Of a DNA stretch of 20,393 bases, positions 16,701 to 20,393 are shown piece after piece. Source of the DNA: Gymnopilus junonius (Eukaryota > Basidiomycota > Agaricomycetes > Agaricales > Galerinaceae); NCBI GenBank assembly GCA_015501075.1, contig JADNYJ010000562.1:1-20393 (forward strand), read 5' to 3'. Under the pieces are notes generated by a model. The model saw only the letters and a list, made by a program, of their open reading frames with translations, had not been told where the DNA came from and ran no database searches. Numbering within the stretch: position 1 is the stretch's first letter; each line of letters opens with the position of its first letter. The translations under genes and the position numbers were made by a program.

Positions 16701-17600
16701 CCGGAACAAGCAGGCTATTGCAGCTTCGCTTGTCTTTCGCCAGGGAGTTGAGGTGCATGCATCTCGCTACGCGGCTGGGAGTGCTCTTGCAGAGGATGCG
16801 GAGCTTTACTCCCTTCGTACTGCAATTGTCCGGGCTTGTGCCATGGACAATTGTGACTACATTGTTATCATGTCGGACTCCACCAAGGCTTTGGGGAGTC
16901 TGCTTGATGCTTCCGTGCATTCCGGCCAGGGTCATTCCTTGGCTGTGATCCGCGCCCTTACAGAGTGGTGGACCAGGGGCCCTGGCCGCCACATCTCCCT
17001 TCATCATGTCCCATCTTCTCTGAAGTGGGGCATACACTATCAAGCTCATCTCATGGCGACTGAGCTTTCTGTAGCGGTGGGGCCTAACACGCCACACTCA
17101 CTTGCATCACTGCGCAAAGCAGCTGACGATAATCCGGGGGAGGCTGGCAAGAGTTGTTCCAGCAACCTTCGTACTCAGGGCGACAATTTTTGTCGCTCAC
17201 CGACCTCGACGGGGGTCGACTCGAACCACGGGCCAAACGAGGCGGTCCCTGGCTTCAAGCTGCAGGCGGCGACCTGACTCTCTTTACAAGGGTCACTCGC
17301 GCCATCACCAACCATGCTCCCATGGGGAGTACTACTCTCGATTCAACATTCCCGAATCCACCAGTTGCGAGTGCGGCACCATACCCAAACTCGTGATCAT
17401 CTGTTCCGGACGTGTCCCCAGCAGACCGTCACGACTATCCAGTTCGTCTGGATCAGCTCGTATCTTTCTTGAAGGCTAACCCCACAGCGTTCGCCTTCAA
17501 CCGCCCCCCTCGGGGTGTCGGATAACTGGTCGGGCAAGGTAGGTGTTGTTCCTGTTGGCTGGATTCGGCGGTTTGGGGTGCGCTCAGAACAGGGTCCTAA
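13730..17600 (+). pseudogene. LINE C ORF2 (endonuclease, RT, RNase H, CCHC finger), many frameshifts
   Basis: By alignment with copy A the order is APE endonuclease (to ~14470), linker, RT (~14818-16250, with NNSAPGPDHIKWSHLK, FDVAQFFPSLNH at ~15455-15490 and SYVDDG at ~15733-15750), thumb, RNase H (~16670-17080) and CCHC finger (~17365). It ends at TAA 17598-17600, for about 1290 codons. This copy retains RT motif A, which copy A lost, and CGA where copy A has a stop. At least 25 single-base deletions relative to copy A break the frame in 13750-14800 and 15680-17540, while 14820-15430 reads cleanly apart from a shift at its end. No hAT insertion is present at 15960-15967. Confidence 0.88.
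15960..15967. other. Empty hAT1 target site in LINE C
   Basis: TTGGCGGT occurs once in an uninterrupted LINE context (CGTTTTGGCGGTACTTGGG). It is the pre-insertion state of the 8-bp duplication flanking hAT1 in copy A. Confidence 0.9.
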
Positions 17601-17969
17601 TACTTGGCGGGCTTCGGCTTTGCTGGGTTGAGGGTGGGGGTCTGGGTTCTGGAGCTTCGGCGCTATCGACAGACAAGTGTGGCCCCCGCTTCGGCGACCC
17701 GAAATGGTCTGCCTTCGGTGGCTAACTCAGTATGCGTGCATCCTGGGCTGTCAGGTTTGGCTGGCGGGCCCCCTTCCGGTGCCCTTCTTTCACTTTGTTG
17801 GACCCCTCCCTTCGGTCGGGGCATCAACGAGAGTACGGGCCCATTGCTTTATGGGCCTAAGTTGGCCCGCGAGAGCCAGTCTCGCACTAGGCATAGTTTA
17901 ATGGTAGATTACTTCGGGTGTATGTATATCTGCGACCGGACTGCTTTCGCGCACCGGTATATAAATTCT

Positions 17970-17975
<6 letters not shown>
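17601..17975 (+). other. LINE C 3' UTR
   Basis: Same ~375-base tail as in copy A, ending AAATTCTTGATTT. It contains GCATAGTTTAATGGTAGATT (17891-17910), which fits the tRNA A-box pattern TRGYNNANNNG; no B box is seen downstream. Confidence 0.8.

Positions 17976-18000
<25 letters not shown>
17976..18000 (+). other. Poly(A) tail of LINE C
   Basis: About 25-27 A; the last two may belong to the target duplication AACTCGTGAGCACC. Confidence 0.92.
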
Positions 18001-18002
<2 letters not shown>

Positions 18003-18014
18003 CTCGTGAGCACC
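18001..18014 (+). repeat. Target site duplication of LINE C, right copy
   Basis: AACTCGTGAGCACC, identical to 11583-11596. Confidence 0.93.
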
Positions 18015-18609
18015 TTTTCAGGTCATGTCCCCAACATGACCATCATGACTATCCAGTTCATCTGGATCAGCTCGTATCATTTTTGAAAGCTAACCCCATG
18101 GTGTTCGCTTTCAACTGCCCTCCTAGAGGTGTTGGATAACTTGGTCGGGCAAGGTAGGTTGTTCCTGTTGGCTGGATTCGATGGTTCAGGGTGCGCTCAG
18201 AACAGAGTCCTAATACTTGGCGGGCTTCGGCTTTGCTGGGTTGAGGGTGGGGGTCTGGGTTCTGGAGCTTCGGCGCTATCGACAGACAAGTGTGGCCCCC
18301 CGCTTCGGCGACCCGAAATGGTCTGCCTTCGGTGGCTAACTCAGTATGCGTGCATCCTGGGCTGTCAGGTTTGGCTGGCGGGCCCCCTTCCGGTGCCCTT
18401 CTATCACTTTGTTGGACCCCTCCCTTCAGTCGGGGCATCAACGAGAGTACAGGCCCACAGTTTGTGGTCCTAAGTTGGCCCATGAGAGCCAGTCTCGCAC
18501 TAGGCATAGTTTAATGGTAGATTACTTTGGGTGTATGTATATCTGCAACTGGACTGCTTTCGCGCACCAGTATATAAATCCTTGATTTAAAAAAAAAAAA
18601 AAAAAAAAA
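18015..18609 (+). mobile_element. LINE copy B, 3' part: end of ORF2, 3' UTR and poly(A)
   Basis: It continues copy B after the LINE C insertion: TTTTCAGGTCATGTCC matches TTCCGGACGTGTCC in copy A, again with CpG replaced. The ORF2 end (CTCAGAACAGAGTCCTAA, stop about 18211) and the conserved tail follow, and poly(A) occupies 18589-18609. The tail keeps more CpG than the coding part, an unevenness worth noting. The sequence after the poly(A) is the Gypsy chromodomain piece. Confidence 0.9.
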
Positions 18610-18610
18610 G

Positions 18611-18776
18611 TGCCTTCATAATCTAACCAGTGAACCAAGTACAATAGCTTGTACTTGTGTTATTGATCAAGCTTGGAGTTGAGGACTTCAGCAATTTCAT
18701 ATTCAATTTTGCCTTTGACTTCAACAGGTGGAGGTGGAGATTGAGTCTGATTTGGAATATCATTCAGAGTAAATAG
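18611..18776 (-). pseudogene. Ty3/Gypsy (chromovirus) integrase chromodomain fragment
   Basis: The minus strand reads PPPPVEVKGKIEYEIAEVLN, then SKLDQ, a TAA stop, then HKYKLVLLYLVHWLDYEGT. This matches the chromodomain at the C-terminus of chromoviral integrases (typically ...EYEVEEILDSR...YLVKWKGYxxxEATW). The stop replaces a residue in the middle, and the piece is cut off by LINE B (18609) and LINE D (18777). Such domains steer integration toward particular chromatin. No other Gypsy part is in the window. Confidence 0.72.
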
Positions 18777-20393
18777 TTTTTTTTTTTTTTTTTTTTTTTA
18801 AATCAAAGATTTATATACCGGTGCGCGAAAGCAGTCCGGTCGCAGATATACATACACCCGAAGTAATCTACCATTAAACTATGCCTAGTGCGAGACTGGC
18901 TCTCGCGGGCCAACTTAGGCCCATAAAGCAATGGGCCCGTACTCTCGTTGATGCCCGACCGAAGGAGGGGTCCAACAAAGTGAAAGAAGGGCACCGGAAG
19001 GGGGCCCGCCAGCCAAACCCAACAGCCCAGGATGCGCACATACTGAGTTAGCCACCGAAGGCAGACCATTTCGGGTCGCCGAAGCGGGGGCCACACTTGT
19101 CTGTCGATAGCGCCGAAGCTCCAGAACCCAGACCCCACCCTCAACCCAGCAAAGCCGAAGCCCGCCAAGTATTAGGACCCTGTTCTGAGCGCACCCCAAA
19201 CCGCCGAATCCAGCCAACAGGAACAACACCCACCTTGCCCGACCAGGTTATCCGACACCCCGAGGGGGGCGGTTGAAGGCGAACGCTGTGGGGTTAGCTT
19301 TCAAGAAAGATACGAGCTGATCCAGACGAACTGGATAGTCGTGACGGTCGTGCTGGGACACGTCCGGAATAGATGATCACGAGTTTGGGTATGATGACCG
19401 CACTCGCAACTGGTGGATTCGGGAATGTTGAATCGAGAGTAGTACTCCCCGATGGGAGCATGGTTGGTGATGGCGTGAGTGACCCTTGTGAAGAGAGTCA
19501 GGTCGCCGCCTACAGATTGAAGCCAGGGACCGCCTCGTTTGGCCCGTGGTTCGAGTCGACCCCCGTCGAGGTCGGTGAGCGACAAAAATTGTCGCCCTGA
19601 GTACGAGGGTTGCTGGAACAACTCTTGCCAGCCTTCCCCCGGATTATCGTCTGCGGCTTTGCACAACGATGCAAGTGAGTGTGGCGTGTTAGGCCCCACC
19701 GCTACAGAAAGCTCAGTTGCCATGAGATGAGCTTGATAGTGTATGCCCCACTTCAGAGAAGACGGGACATGATGAAGGGAGATGTGGCGGCCAGGGCCCC
19801 TGGTCCACCACTCTGTAAGGGCGCGGATAACAGCCAAGGAATGACCCTGGCCGGAATGCACGGAGGCATCAAGCAGACCCCCAACGCCTTGGTGGAATCT
19901 GACAAGATAACGATGTAGTCACAGTTGTCCATGGCGCAAGCCCGGACAATTGCAGTACGAAGGGAATAAAGCTCCGCATCCTCTGCAAGAGCACTCCCAG
20001 CCGCGTAACGAGATGCGTGCACCTCAACGCCCTGGCGAAAGACAAGCGAAGCTGCAATGGCCTGCTTGTTCCAGTCAGTGGGGCGGCTACCATCGCCGAC
20101 ACAGACCAGAGTGGACGGTTCCCGCTTCGAGGCCTCCCAGAAGCGGTCTAACCATTCGCGCCGAAGCCCAACCTTATCCTTGGGTGCCGGAGTGGTATCA
20201 AAGTGAATTCCATGATGTAACTCAAGGAATCGCCCACCTGGACGAGCCTCTGGAGCAAAGGGCTCCAGCGGCTCGCTGACTACATGGAGCGTGTCATCGA
20301 CGTCCATAACAGTACCCCGCACCTTAGCACGTTGTGGGGCAGTCATAAAGGCAGCAGAGCGAGGGTGAGGAGTCGCTCCTTTAGAAAAGGGCG
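18777..20393 (-). mobile_element. LINE copy D, minus strand, truncated by window end
   Basis: Poly(T) at 18777-18799 is the complement of its poly(A) tail. The conserved tail follows to about 19171, then the end of ORF2 up to the window edge. The sequence is very close to copy A (8650-10238 there). The 5' end and the second target duplication lie outside the window. With copy B it makes a tail-to-tail pair. Confidence 0.92.
19172..20393 (-). pseudogene. LINE D ORF2 C-terminal part: RNase H and CCHC finger
   Basis: The stop TAA is at 19172-19174 on the minus strand. Upstream are the CECGHHTQTRDHLFRTC finger, the RNase H block (VGDGS, DAELYSL, LSDSTKAL) and the region MTAPQRAKVRGTVMDVDDTL. After LSDSTKALG the frame shifts, because GTTGGGGGTCTG (minus strand, near 19870-19885) has five G where copy A has six. 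A second shift lies in the finger region, after FRTCPS. Apart from these, it is almost identical to copy A. The incomplete 5' side is due to the window end. Confidence 0.87.

Larger units (their letters stand above)
11597..18000 (+). mobile_element. LINE copy C, near full length (~6.4 kb), inserted in LINE B
   Basis: It is bounded by a 14-15-bp target duplication and ends in poly(A). It contains a 142-base 5' leader, ORF1, the TAATGA overlap, ORF2 and the 3' tail, so it is the only copy that shows the complete element layout. All long frames are broken by single-base losses, clustered in 13750-14800 and 15680-17540. The break pattern may be partly or wholly sequencing error, so the real copy could be more intact than it looks. 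Confidence 0.92.

Noticed and set aside
17885..17960. A real tRNA gene in the LINE tail
   Set aside because: Only an A-box-like stretch is present; no acceptor stem pairing, anticodon arm or GGTTCGA-type B box.

Overview
The window is a nest of transposable elements with no recognisable host gene. It points to a filamentous fungus, most likely an agaricomycete basidiomycete. The basis is a Tad1-like LINE (APE endonuclease + RT + RNase H + CCHC finger), a Copia pol, a Ty3/Gypsy chromodomain fragment and hAT-like DNA elements packed together; this is inferred from family content, not from a species marker.

Layout. 1-368: 3' tail of a LINE on the minus strand (copy E), lying in a Copia element. 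369-2645: Copia element on the plus strand (end of integrase, RT, RNase H, polypurine tract, start of the 3' LTR), with its 5' part missing. 2646-10262: LINE copy A, 5'-truncated, with the end of ORF1, a TAATGA stop-start junction and ORF2, ending in poly(A). Copy A is split at 5367-8218 by a 2.85-kb hAT-like element (hAT1) with an exact 8-bp target duplication, ~26-bp imperfect terminal inverted repeats and large subterminal arrays of a GGGACT motif. 10263-10966: the right part of a second, related hAT-like element (hAT2). 10967-11596 and 18015-18609: an old, CpG-depleted LINE copy B. 11597-18000: LINE copy C, essentially full length (5' leader, ORF1, ORF2, 3' tail, poly(A)), inserted into copy B with a 14-15-bp target duplication. 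18611-18776: a minus-strand fragment of a Gypsy chromodomain. 18777-20393: LINE copy D on the minus strand, running off the window.

How the parts relate. The five LINE copies belong to one family and serve as references for each other. They show the empty hAT1 site, a ~141-bp deletion of RT motif A in copy A, a premature stop in copy A, near-total loss of CpG in copy B, and a patchy one-way series of single-base deletions in copy C that looks more like sequencing error than decay. ORF1 (RNA-binding, zinc knuckles) and ORF2 (EN/RT/RNase H) overlap as TAATGA in both copies where the junction is present. This is the stop-start arrangement known for translational coupling in the insect LINE SART1.

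No copy in the window looks active as written. The least described items are the hAT1/hAT2 pair with palindromic or heptad subterminal arrays, and the intron-bearing coding-like piece inside hAT1.
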